From assembly GCF_000518265.1 (NCBI RefSeq), contig NZ_JADG01000019.1, positions 62,001 through 126,000 on the forward strand: a stretch of 64,000 nt of DNA. Reading direction: 5' to 3'. This DNA is from Actinomadura oligospora ATCC 43269. GTDB taxonomy: Bacteria; Actinomycetota; Actinomycetes; Streptosporangiales; Streptosporangiaceae. The translations under genes were made by a program, and so were the position numbers. Below, one piece after another: positions 16,624 through 24,054 of the stretch; the first letter of the stretch is position 1; each line of letters starts with the position of its first letter. A model generated the notes under the pieces. That model was not told the DNA's origin, searched no databases, and worked only from the letters and a program-made list of their open reading frames with translations.

Positions 16624-17769
16624 ATGGCTGGTCACTACCCCCCTCCGGCCGGACGGCCGGGGCAACCTCCGTACGGTCCGCCGCCCCCGCGGCCGCCCTA
16701 CGGCGGTCCTCCGCACGGCGCGCCGCCCGCGCAGCCGTACGGCGCCCCGCCCCGTCCTCCGTACGGCGCGCCGCCCCCGCCCCCGCAGGGACCGCCGCCG
16801 CCGTACCGGGGAATGCCCCAGCCCTACCCGCAGGGCGGTCCGCCGGTCGCCTACCGGTACATGCCACCGCGCCGTCCGCCGCGCCGCAGCGCGGGCGGGA
16901 CGGTCGCCGGGATCATCGGCGGGTTCGCCGCGCTCGGCGTCGTCCTGATCGTCGTGCTGTCGGCGCTGTCGTCCAACCACACGACCGTCCAGTCCGGTGG
17001 GAGCGGCGTGACCGCATCCGGCCGGGGCAGCGGCGGGTCGCCGCAGAGCGCGACCCGCGCGACCGCGACGGACAACAAGTTGTACGCGACCGGCGCGCTG
17101 GACTCGGTGGGCTGCCACCTGCCCGCGCTGGACGAGACGTCCGACACGATGCGCCGGTTCATGAACGAGCTGAGCGACTGCCTCGACTCCACCTGGAAGG
17201 CGCAGTTCGCCAAGACCGGCATGTCGTTCGCGCCGCCGAACCGCGTGTTCTGGCTCACGTCCGGCAACAGCCCGTGCGGCAACTACCCGGCCCCCGGCTC
17301 GTCGGCGTTCTACTGCCCGGCGAACAACACGATGTACGTCGGGCTCAAGCACGTCATCGAGACCTCGGGCTCGGAGTCGGTGGAGCACTTCGCGGTGTTC
17401 GCGCGGGTCATCGCGCACGAGTACGGCCACCACGTCCAGGACCGGGCGGGCATCCTGCTCTACGGCGACCGCCTCATGGACCAGAGCGACCCGCTCGGCC
17501 GCGCCGAGGCCAGCCGCCGCATCGAGCTGCAGGCGCAGTGCTTCGCGGGCGAGTTCCTCGGCGCGAACCGGACGACCCTGCCGCTGGACCAGGCTCAGTA
17601 CTCGGCGCTGGTCGTGGACGTCCAGGGCCGTGGCGACGAGAACCAGCCCGCCGACAAGCGCGACCACGGCTCCAGCAAGCACTACGCGGGCTGGGTCGTC
17701 CGGGGCATCCGGACGCAGAACCTGTCCGCCTGCAACACCTGGACCGCTTCGCCCAGCGCGGTCTCCTGA
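16624..17769 (+). CDS. YpfJ-type neutral zinc metallopeptidase, membrane-anchored
   Basis: A 381-residue protein. The first 85 residues are Pro/Tyr/Gly-rich and cytoplasmic. A membrane helix follows at about 95-118, then an exported peptidase domain of the neutral zinc metallopeptidase family. The zinc site is HEYGHH near residue 264, and the Glu-rich helix RRIELQAQCFAGEF near 300 supplies further ligands. Several Cys could form disulfides outside. Targets are unknown. TATAGT at 16610-16615 lies 8 nt before the ATG, so the mRNA is probably leaderless. It is divergent from the DUF2207 gene. Confidence 0.88.
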   Translation: MAGHYPPPAGRPGQPPYGPPPPRPPYGGPPHGAPPAQPYGAPPRPPYGAPPPPPQGPPPPYRGMPQPYPQGGPPVAYRYMPPRRPPRRSAGGTVAGIIGGFAALGVVLIVVLSALSSNHTTVQSGGSGVTASGRGSGGSPQSATRATATDNKLYATGALDSVGCHLPALDETSDTMRRFMNELSDCLDSTWKAQFAKTGMSFAPPNRVFWLTSGNSPCGNYPAPGSSAFYCPANNTMYVGLKHVIETSGSESVEHFAVFARVIAHEYGHHVQDRAGILLYGDRLMDQSDPLGRAEASRRIELQAQCFAGEFLGANRTTLPLDQAQYSALVVDVQGRGDENQPADKRDHGSSKHYAGWVVRGIRTQNLSACNTWTASPSAVS

Positions 17770-17800
17770 TGTCCGGCTCCTGACGTCCGGGCGGGCGCGG

Positions 17801-18562
17801 TCAGAGCTTCGACCCGCCGGTCGCGTCCAGGACGCTGCCGGTGACCCAGCGGGAGTCGTCGGACGCCAGGAACGCGACGACGTCCGCCACGTCCTCGGGC
17901 GCTCCGACGCGTCCGAGGGCCGACATCGAGGCGGAGTGGTCCCAGGCTTCCTGGTTCCCCCGCAGCCAGGACGCGTTGACGTCGGTGTCGATGATCCCCG
18001 GCCGGACGGAGTTGGCCGTGATGCCGCGCGGCCCGAGCTCCACCGCCAGGTTCGTCGTGAAGTTGTCCAGGGCGGCCTTGGTCGCGCCGTAGGCCATGAT
18101 CTCGGGCATCGCGACCCGGGCCAGCCCGCTGGACACGTTGATGATCCGCCCGCCGTCGTTCAGACGCGGCAGCGCCTTCTGGACGATGAAGAACGGCGCC
18201 CGGACGTTCACCGCGAACACCTGGTCGAAGCCGTCCTCGGTGAGGTGCTCCAGGTCGTCGCTGCGCCCGATGCCCGCGTTGTTGACGATGATGTCGACGC
18301 GCGCGCCGCCGGTGGCCTCGTCATAGGCGGCCCACAGGCGGTCGGCGTCGCCGCGCTCGCCGAGGTCGGCCTGGATCGCGATCGCCCTCCCGCCGTCCTT
18401 CTCGATCCGCGCGACGTTGTCCGCCGCCGACTCCGCGTCCCGGGCATAGGTGAGGACGACCGTCGCGCCGTCCGCCGCCAAGCGCTGGGCGATGGCCCGC
18501 CCAATGCCCCTGCTGCCCCCGGTGACCAGCGCGAACTTCCCGTCCAGACGTCCCGTGCCCAT
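17801..18562 (-). CDS. Short-chain dehydrogenase/reductase
   Basis: A 253-residue classical SDR. The cofactor motif TGGSRGIG lies near residue 14 and NNAG near 90, followed by the catalytic Ser and YGATK (Tyr/Lys pair) around 152-156. The Tyr in TYARD after beta-2 gives no clear NAD versus NADP choice. Substrate unknown. ATG at 18562 is taken because GAGAGG lies upstream; an earlier ATG at 18583 would put that site inside the gene. It is divergent from a TetR regulator, with a 13-bp inverted repeat between, so it is the probable regulated target. Confidence 0.88.
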   Translation of the reverse strand: MGTGRLDGKFALVTGGSRGIGRAIAQRLAADGATVVLTYARDAESAADNVARIEKDGGRAIAIQADLGERGDADRLWAAYDEATGGARVDIIVNNAGIGRSDDLEHLTEDGFDQVFAVNVRAPFFIVQKALPRLNDGGRIINVSSGLARVAMPEIMAYGATKAALDNFTTNLAVELGPRGITANSVRPGIIDTDVNASWLRGNQEAWDHSASMSALGRVGAPEDVADVVAFLASDDSRWVTGSVLDATGGSKL

Positions 18563-18592
18563 GGTCGTTCGACCGCCTCTCATTTATTGAAT

Positions 18593-18633
18593 GATCGCTC
18601 AAGAAAGAAGCTAGCACAGATTCTTGAGCGGTC
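18593..18633. promoter_or_regulatory. Inverted repeat operator between SDR and TetR genes
   Basis: GATCGCTCAAGAA at 18593-18605 is matched by its inverse TTCTTGAGCGGTC at 18621-18633 with one mismatch and a 15-bp spacer. It lies in the 87-bp divergent promoter and touches the TetR -10-like TAGAAT (18638-18643). It is a good candidate for TetR binding and control of both genes. Confidence 0.7.
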
Positions 18634-18649
18634 GATCTAGAATTGGGGC

Positions 18650-19261
18650 ATGACCGAGACCCGCCGGGGCCGTCCCCGGGCCTTCGACCGCGACGCCGCC
18701 CTCGCGTCCGCCACCCGGCTGTTCTGGGAGCGCGGCTACGAGGCGACCTCCATCGGCGACCTGACCGAGGCCATGGGCATCCGCCCGGCCAGCCTCTACG
18801 CCGCGTTCGGCGACAAGAAGACCCTGTTCAGGGAGGTCGTCGCGAGCTACCAGCGGACCGAGTGGGCGGACTTCGTGGCCCGAGCCCTGGACGAGGAGCC
18901 CACCCTCTACAGGGGGTTCGCCCGCGCCCTGCGGGACGCCGCCGAGATCTACACCGACCCGTCCCATCCGGCGGGCTGCCTGGTCATCCGGGCGGCGACG
19001 AACGTCGCGGCGCGCGACGCCGAGATCGAGGCGTACCTCCGCGACATCCGCAACGCCAACGTGGACGGGTTCGCCGAGCGGGTGCGCGCGGCCGTCCGGC
19101 GCGGCGAGCTACCGGACGCCACCGACCCGGACGCGGTGGCCCAGCTCTTCGCCATCGCGCTGCAGGGGCTGTCGCAGCGCGCGGGCGACGGCGCGACCGC
19201 TGACGACCTGCGTCCGGCGGTCGACATGGTCCTCGCGGCCTGGCCGGGGAGCCGGGATTGA
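18650..19261 (+). CDS. TetR/AcrR-family regulator
   Basis: A 203-residue repressor. The N-terminal helix-turn-helix (ATSIGDLTEAMGIRPASLYA) spans about 36-55. The C-terminal region resembles TetR proteins paired with SDR or oxidoreductase genes (DPSHPAGCLVIRAA). The Cys in that segment sits at the start of the ligand domain. The start has TAGAAT 6 nt upstream and no ribosome binding site. It is divergent from the SDR gene. The inducer is unknown. Confidence 0.9.
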   Translation: MTETRRGRPRAFDRDAALASATRLFWERGYEATSIGDLTEAMGIRPASLYAAFGDKKTLFREVVASYQRTEWADFVARALDEEPTLYRGFARALRDAAEIYTDPSHPAGCLVIRAATNVAARDAEIEAYLRDIRNANVDGFAERVRAAVRRGELPDATDPDAVAQLFAIALQGLSQRAGDGATADDLRPAVDMVLAAWPGSRD

Positions 19262-19315
19262 GCGACGTCGACGCTGGTCAGGATGGCTGTGAGCAGTCTC
19301 ACCGGGGAAGTGCTA

Positions 19316-19338
19316 GCAAGCCGCTTGCAATTGCAAGC
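19316..19338. promoter_or_regulatory. Overlapping CTTGCAA palindromes upstream of the XRE regulator
   Basis: A perfect 16-bp palindrome GCTTGCAATTGCAAGC occupies 19323-19338. An additional GCAAGC half-site at 19316-19321 forms a second dyad with its left half. The site ends 21 bp before the ATG at 19360 and fits an operator for the XRE protein itself. Confidence 0.65.
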
Positions 19339-19359
19339 ACCGTGACGGAGGGTGGAGGC

Positions 19360-19794
19360 ATGGCGAGTTCGAAGGTCGGCTCCATCGGGGAGTACATCCG
19401 GGAGCAGCGCACGCGGGCGAAGATCTCGCTGCGCCAGCTCGCGGACGTCTCGGGCATCTCCAACCCGTACCTGAGCCAGATCGAACGCGGCCTGCGCAAG
19501 CCGAGCGCGGAGATCCTCCAGCAGATCGCGAAGGGTCTGCGGATCTCCGCCGAGGCGCTGTACGTCCAGGCGGGCATCCTCGAGGCCCGCGAGGCCGAGA
19601 GCGACGTGCAGGCCGCGATCCGGACCGACCTGATCCTCACGGAGCGTCAGAAACAGGTGTTGCTCGACATCTACGACTCGTTCCGCAAGGAGAACGAAGC
19701 AGCCGGAGTCGTCCCCGAGGCCGCGCCACCGGGCGCGCGCGAGGCGGACGGCGAGCAGGCACCCGCAGCACGGGAAGGGAAACAGGTTCGATGA
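19360..19794 (+). CDS. XRE-family regulator of the HbhA-like locus
   Basis: A 144-residue DNA-binding protein with one XRE helix-turn-helix (about 10-65, SLRQLADVSGISNPYLSQIERG). A helical region with LILTERQKQVLLDIYDSFR and an Ala/Glu-rich tail follow. It matches by order and type the regulator that precedes hbhA in mycobacteria (Rv0474). The ATG at 19360 begins MASSKVGSIGEYIR; a GTG at 19342 would add six residues. Its stop overlaps the next ATG (ATGA), so it is co-translated with the HbhA-like gene. The palindrome at 19323-19338 probably mediates autoregulation. Confidence 0.88.
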   Translation: MASSKVGSIGEYIREQRTRAKISLRQLADVSGISNPYLSQIERGLRKPSAEILQQIAKGLRISAEALYVQAGILEAREAESDVQAAIRTDLILTERQKQVLLDIYDSFRKENEAAGVVPEAAPPGAREADGEQAPAAREGKQVR

Positions 19795-20399
19795 CGCTTG
19801 CCGACACCCTCCGAGAGAACAAGGTCGTCTACACCGTCGCCGGCGCGGGCGACCTCGCGGTCGAGAAGCTCCGCGAGGCCCCCGAGCAGGTGGGCAAGGC
19901 GCGCGAGACGGCCGCCAAGTACCAGGACGAGGTCCGCGAGAACCTCGGGAAGTACCGGGGCGAGGTCCTGGAGAACCTGGACAAGTACGGCGACGAGGTT
20001 CGGGAGAACCTCGGGAAGTACCGCGGGCAGGTGCGTGACACGGTCGCGAGGTACCGCGGCCAGGTCCGCGAGAACGTGGACAGGTACCGCGGCGAGGCAC
20101 GCGGGAACGTGGAGAAGATCCAGGAGAAGGTCGAGGTCAAGGACCTTCCGGGCGCGGCCGTCGCGTACGTGACGCACTTCGGCACCCGCGCCGTCGGGTT
20201 CGTGGACGAGCTGGCCGAGCGCGGCAAGAAGGTCGTCCACGGGGCCGCCTCCGAGGTCGCCCAGGGCGCCGAGGCCGTCGCCGAGGTCGCCGCGGGCGAC
20301 CAGGGCAAGGGCGCGTCCAGGGCCAAGGCCGCCCGGACGAGGAAGGCCGCCGGGGAGCAGACTCGCTCCGGCGCGTCCACCCCGAAGTCCGGCTCCTGA
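19791..20399 (+). CDS. HbhA-like repeat coiled-coil protein
   Basis: A 202-residue, highly charged helical protein. After about 42 residues come six clear 11-residue repeats of the type KYRGEVxENLD, encoded by 33-nt DNA repeats from about 19917 to 20114. The pattern is that of an amphipathic, apolipoprotein-like helix. The C-terminal 40 residues are Lys/Ala-rich, as in mycobacterial heparin-binding hemagglutinin. Its place after the XRE regulator and before the DUF2516 gene copies the mycobacterial Rv0474-hbhA-Rv0476 order. In mycobacteria HbhA binds glycans and also affects lipid droplets. A surface or lipid-associated role here is inference; no signal peptide is present. Confidence 0.8.
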   Translation: MTLADTLRENKVVYTVAGAGDLAVEKLREAPEQVGKARETAAKYQDEVRENLGKYRGEVLENLDKYGDEVRENLGKYRGQVRDTVARYRGQVRENVDRYRGEARGNVEKIQEKVEVKDLPGAAVAYVTHFGTRAVGFVDELAERGKKVVHGAASEVAQGAEAVAEVAAGDQGKGASRAKAARTRKAAGEQTRSGASTPKSGS

Positions 20400-20435
20400 C
20401 CCTCAGGGGCGGGGGACCGCCGGACGCTCGACGCG

Positions 20436-20475
20436 CGAAGGGGCCCGGCCGGGAACACCCGGCCGGGCCCCTTCG
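20436..20475. terminator. Strong hairpin terminator after the HbhA-like gene
   Basis: An 18-bp perfect stem (20436-20453 with 20458-20475) with loop AACA follows the HbhA-like stop by about 37 nt. It separates that operon from the DUF2516 gene and should end transcription in actinomycetes even without a long U-tract. Confidence 0.85.
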
Positions 20476-20583
20476 TCGTTCGATGTACCGGCTGGACAGG
20501 CCGCATAGGGTGGGGAGTCCACTCGCCGAACACGCGGCGCCCACCCCGGCGCCGCCCGGAACGGACAGGAGCGTTGATCGTCG

Positions 20584-20943
20584 GTGACCGGCTTCGGTGT
20601 GCTCGACTACTTCTTCTGGATCCTGCTGCTCATCGCGTTCGTGATGGAGGCGTGGGCGCTGATCGACGCGCTGACCGTGCCGACGAACGCCTACGCCGCC
20701 GCGAGCAAGCAGAGCAAGAAGCTCTGGATGATCATCCTGATCGTCGCGGCCGTGGTGGGGCTCGCGGCGGCCGTCCTGCCGCTCCAGGGCTCCTCGCCGA
20801 TCGCGATCCTCTTCGGCATCCTGCCGGTGGCCTCGTTCATCGCCGCCGCCGTCTACCTCGCCGACGTCCGTCCGGCGGTCAAGCAGTTCAAGGGCCGCGG
20901 CGGCGGCCGGGGCTCCAACATGGGCCCCTACGGGCCCTGGTAG
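20584..20943 (+). CDS. DUF2516 membrane protein
   Basis: A 119-residue protein with three hydrophobic segments at about 8-28, 45-66 and 72-92. A cytoplasmic Gly/Arg-rich tail ends PYGPW. It belongs to the small actinobacterial DUF2516 family found next to hbhA-type genes (Rv0476 equivalent). Function unknown. The GTG at 20584 is the first start giving the family N-terminus; no clear ribosome binding site is visible. It is separated from the upstream pair by a strong terminator, so it probably has its own promoter. Confidence 0.85.
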   Translation: MTGFGVLDYFFWILLLIAFVMEAWALIDALTVPTNAYAAASKQSKKLWMIILIVAAVVGLAAAVLPLQGSSPIAILFGILPVASFIAAAVYLADVRPAVKQFKGRGGGRGSNMGPYGPW

Positions 20944-21109
20944 GCCGCGGATCCACCCCCGGGACGGGCGTCCGCCGCGGTCCGGGGGTGATCCGGAACA
21001 CTTGCAAGTGGGCACTTACTTCAGGCACCCTGGGCGGGTCCGCCGATCCGTGCGACGGGCGCCGGGCGGAGGCTGCCGCCGACCGGACGCCGTGCGAAGT
21101 GAGGCTCCC

Positions 21110-21988
21110 GTGACCAGTGCCCCCACCCTCCCGCTCGCCGCGGGCTCCGGCCCGGACGGGCCCGGCGCCGCCGGTGAGCCGATCCCGCGGGTCGTCCGCG
21201 AGCTGGTCAGCGGCCCGTCCCTGGCCGCGGGCGGCGCGAACGTGATCATGCAGCTCTCCCGGCTGCCCGTCGGGCTCGGCGTCGTGGAGTCCAAGGTCGA
21301 GTCCGGACGCATCGACCGGCACCCGGTCAAGCGCACCCGCACCACGCTCACCTATCTGATCGTCGCGATGCTCGGCGGCCCGGACGAGCGCGTCTGGATG
21401 CGTGAGGAGATCAACCGGCAGCACCGCCGCGTGCGCAGCGAACCCGGCGCGGACGTCCGGTACAACGCGTTCGACCGCGAGCTCCAGCTGTGGGTCGCCG
21501 CCTGCATCTACTGGGGCATGGAGGACGTCTACCGCCGCTTCTACGGCGAGCCGTCCGAGGCGGCGCTCGCCGACTTCTACCGGCACGGACGGCGGTTCGC
21601 CACGACGCTCCAGGTGCCGGACGACATGTGGCCCGAGAGCCGCGAGGCGTTCGAGGAGTACTGGCGGGACGGCCTCGCGAAGCTGAGCAGCACCCCGGAG
21701 ACCCGCGCCTACCTGCGCGGGATCGCGAAGGCGGCGTTCCTGCCGAGGTCCGTCCAGCGCGTCGTCGGCCCGGCGAACCGGCTCCTCACCGTCGGGTTCC
21801 TGCCGCCGGAGTTCCGCGAGGAGCTGGGCTTCACCTGGACGGCCCGGGACCAGCGGGCGTTCGACGCGGGCGTCCGGGCGCTCGCGCTCGCCAACCGGAC
21901 GATGCCGAGGCCGATGCGCGAGTTCCCGTTCAACGCCTACCTGTGGGACTTCCGCCGTCGCATGCGCACCGGCCGCTCCTTCGTCTAG
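21110..21988 (+). CDS. MpaB/DUF2236-type heme oxygenase-like protein
   Basis: A 292-residue helical protein of the oxygenase MpaB / latex-clearing protein superfamily. Recognisable segments are FNAFDRELQLWVAACI-like spacing with DRELQLWVAA, the EDVYRRF helix, and FPFNAYLWDFRRRM near the end. Members bind heme b via conserved His and Lys/Arg residues and act on diverse lipids or polyisoprenes. The substrate here is unknown. GTG at 21110 preceded by GAAGTGAGG is the preferred start. Upstream in-frame sequence (from 21002) is Arg/Pro-rich and unlike coding sequence. Confidence 0.82.
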   Translation: MTSAPTLPLAAGSGPDGPGAAGEPIPRVVRELVSGPSLAAGGANVIMQLSRLPVGLGVVESKVESGRIDRHPVKRTRTTLTYLIVAMLGGPDERVWMREEINRQHRRVRSEPGADVRYNAFDRELQLWVAACIYWGMEDVYRRFYGEPSEAALADFYRHGRRFATTLQVPDDMWPESREAFEEYWRDGLAKLSSTPETRAYLRGIAKAAFLPRSVQRVVGPANRLLTVGFLPPEFREELGFTWTARDQRAFDAGVRALALANRTMPRPMREFPFNAYLWDFRRRMRTGRSFV

Positions 21989-22023
21989 GGGGCACCTCCG
22001 GGGGCGTGGCTCCGCCCGATAGC

Positions 22024-22059
22024 ACTACGCGCCGTAGTACGTAAGTCGGTAGTACTACC
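22024..22059. promoter_or_regulatory. Tandem BlaI-type operators
   Basis: Two dyads built from ACTAC/GTAGT: ACTACG-CGC-CGTAGT at 22024-22038 and the perfect GGTAGTACTACC at 22048-22059. TACTAC/GTAGTA elements are the known binding sites of BlaI/MecI repressors. They lie 30-70 bp before the blaI-type -10 box. Confidence 0.8.
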
Positions 22060-22101
22060 CCGCGTGGTGATCTGTCTCACCCGTCGCATACAGTGGACGC
22101 C

Positions 22102-22482
22102 GTGAAGGGTCTGGGAGAGCTTGAACGCACCGTCATGGAGGTCTGCTGGGCGCGCGAGGAGGCCGGTGTCGTCCCCGCCACCGCCCGCGACGTGAGCCGC
22201 GCGCTGGCCGACCAGCGCGACCTCGCGCACACCACGGTCATGACCGTGCTGGACCGCCTGGCCAAGAAGGGATTCCTTGATCGTGAGCGGGACGGCCGCG
22301 CGTGGCGGTACCGTCCCAGTGCGAGCAGGGAGGGATATGTGACCGAGCTCATGCTGGGCGCGCTGAACGAGACCGGCGACCGCGACGCGGCGCTGGCGCA
22401 CTTCGTCCGGTCGGTGTCGCAGGACGAGATCGACGTCCTCCGCCAGGCCCTCGAAGAGATCACCCTGGAGCCACCGGCATGA
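22102..22482 (+). CDS. BlaI/MecI/CopY-family repressor
   Basis: A 126-residue winged-helix repressor. The recognition region TTVMTVLDRLAKKGFLDRERDGRAWRYRP is characteristic of the BlaI/MecI family. Such repressors are cleaved or released when a partner M56 peptidase senses a signal. GTG at 22102 is favoured over GTG at 22093 because TACAGT (22089-22094) stands 7 nt before it, a leaderless arrangement, and because it gives the family N-terminus. Its stop overlaps the start of the M56 gene. No beta-lactamase lies nearby, so the regulon is elsewhere or is only this operon. Confidence 0.92.
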   Translation: MKGLGELERTVMEVCWAREEAGVVPATARDVSRALADQRDLAHTTVMTVLDRLAKKGFLDRERDGRAWRYRPSASREGYVTELMLGALNETGDRDAALAHFVRSVSQDEIDVLRQALEEITLEPPA

Positions 22483-23390
22483 CAGGCCCGGCCCTGCTCG
22501 CGGCGGTCGCGCTCCTGACCGTCCTCGGCGCGCACGGGCTGTCGAAGGCTCGCTGGACGTGGCGCACCCCCCGCATCGCGATCGGGCTGTGGCAGGCCCT
22601 CGGCCTCGGCTGGGGCATCGCCACGATCGGCGCGCTGCTGAGCGTGGCCCTGCTCCCGTACGGGCAGGGCATCGTGCACGGGGTCCCCGGCCTGGTGGCC
22701 GACAACGCCGCGCGGCTCGACGTGGTCCACATGGCCGCGCTGCTCGCCGCCGTGGCGCTGACCTTCGTCCTGCTCACCATGCTCGCCACCGCGGTCGTCC
22801 GCGTGGTGCGGGCCCGCCGCAGGCACCGCGCGCTGCTCGCGCTGGTCGCCCGCGGCGACTCGGCCGCCCCCGACGCGCTGGTCCTCGACCACCCGGGAGC
22901 GGCCGCGTACTGCGTTCCGGGCGTCCGGTCGTCCAAGGTCGTGGTGAGCGCCGGGACGCTGGAACTGCTCGACGACCGGGAGCTGGCCGCCGTCCTCGCG
23001 CACGAGCGCGCGCACGCGCGCGAGCGGCACGACCTGGTGCTGCTGCCGTTCTACTCGCTCCGCCAGGTGTTCCCGCACTTCCGGCTCGTCGGACGATGTC
23101 TGGACGCCGTCGAGCTGCTCATCGAGATGGCCGCCGACGACCGCGCCCGCCGTCACCGCCCCGCGAAGGAGCTGGCGACGGCGCTTCTGCGTTTCGCCGC
23201 CGCCCGTCCGGCGGCGGCCCCGTCGGGCACGCTCGGCGTGGCCGCGGCCGACGACCTGCCGGTCCTGGCCCGCGTGAACCGCCTGCTCCGCCCCGAGCCG
23301 CAGCCCCGCCGCATCCGGGTGGCCGCCACCGTCGCGATCCCGATGGCGATCATCATCCCGGCCCTCCTCTGGACGCTGCCACCCTTCTAG
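22479..23390 (+). CDS. BlaR1/MecR1-like M56 membrane metallopeptidase
   Basis: A 303-residue integral membrane peptidase. Hydrophobic segments occupy about 5-22, 32-62, 82-105 and the extreme C-terminus, with the zinc motif HERAH near residue 173. It lacks the extracellular penicillin-binding sensor domain of BlaR1, as do most actinobacterial M56 proteins. So the signal sensed is unknown. It overlaps the blaI-type gene by an ATGA junction, so sensor and repressor are made together. Proteolytic inactivation of the repressor is inferred from the family. Confidence 0.9.
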   Translation: MTGPALLAAVALLTVLGAHGLSKARWTWRTPRIAIGLWQALGLGWGIATIGALLSVALLPYGQGIVHGVPGLVADNAARLDVVHMAALLAAVALTFVLLTMLATAVVRVVRARRRHRALLALVARGDSAAPDALVLDHPGAAAYCVPGVRSSKVVVSAGTLELLDDRELAAVLAHERAHARERHDLVLLPFYSLRQVFPHFRLVGRCLDAVELLIEMAADDRARRHRPAKELATALLRFAAARPAAAPSGTLGVAAADDLPVLARVNRLLRPEPQPRRIRVAATVAIPMAIIIPALLWTLPPF

Positions 23391-23397
23391 AACGCCT

Positions 23398-24054
23398 TCA
23401 CCCCTCACACACGCCGGTCCAGGACCCGATCCCGGACCGGCGTTCCGCTGTCACCACCCGCCGCGCCGTCCGGGGGAGCAACAGCGACAGCGGGATGGTC
23501 GCCAGCGTGAGCGCCAGGTCTCCCAGCAGGGTGAGACGCGCCGCCCCGACCAGGCCGTGCCGTCCGGCCAGCGTGAAGAACACGGCGCCGGACGCGGAAC
23601 AGCGCGAGGTCCACGACCGGTTCGGCCGTCCGGCGCTCCCAGAGCAGCGTCGCGGCCAGCACCGGGAGGCTCGCGCCGAGCGACAGCCAGGTCCACAGCG
23701 GCCAGCCCTCCTCGCGCCCCAGCACCAGCGGGGCCAGCGCCAGCCCGAGACCGGACGAGACGCCGAGCACACCGGCGACGTCCAGCCGGGGAGCGGTCCG
23801 GGCCTCGGCGCGCGGGAGGACGCGGGTCGCGAGCAGCGCCGCCGGGACGCCGACCGGCACGTTCACGAGGAAGATCGTCCGCCAGCCGAGGCCGAACAGG
23901 TCGGCCTGGAGCAGCAGCCCGCCGAGCACCTGCCCGCAGACGCCGCCGAGCCCCATGACGGCCCCGAACCAGCCCATCGCCCGCGCCCGCCGCTCCGGCG
24001 CGAACGACGCGGTGATCAGTGCGAGCACCTGCGGCACCATCGCCGCCGCCGCCC
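23398..24054 (-). pseudogene. Broken DHA2-type MFS transporter
   Basis: Leftward coding remnants of a 14-helix drug/proton antiporter. The readable part begins abruptly near 24054 with AAAAMVPQVLALITASF, which in intact proteins lies around helix 4. It continues through VCGQVLGGLLL and IFLVNVPVGVPAALL to VVDLALFR near 23605. The frame then changes and resumes with VFFTLAGRHGLVG and TLATIPLSLLLPR to a stop at 23398. So the 5' third is missing and helices of the second half are deleted or frameshifted. The missing start coincides with the broken 5' end of the rightward LuxR-type gene. Not expected to make a functional transporter. Confidence 0.8.

Noticed and set aside
19917-20114. 33-nt repeats considered as a CRISPR array
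   Set aside because: Units are contiguous with no unique spacers, stay in frame and encode an 11-residue helix repeat.
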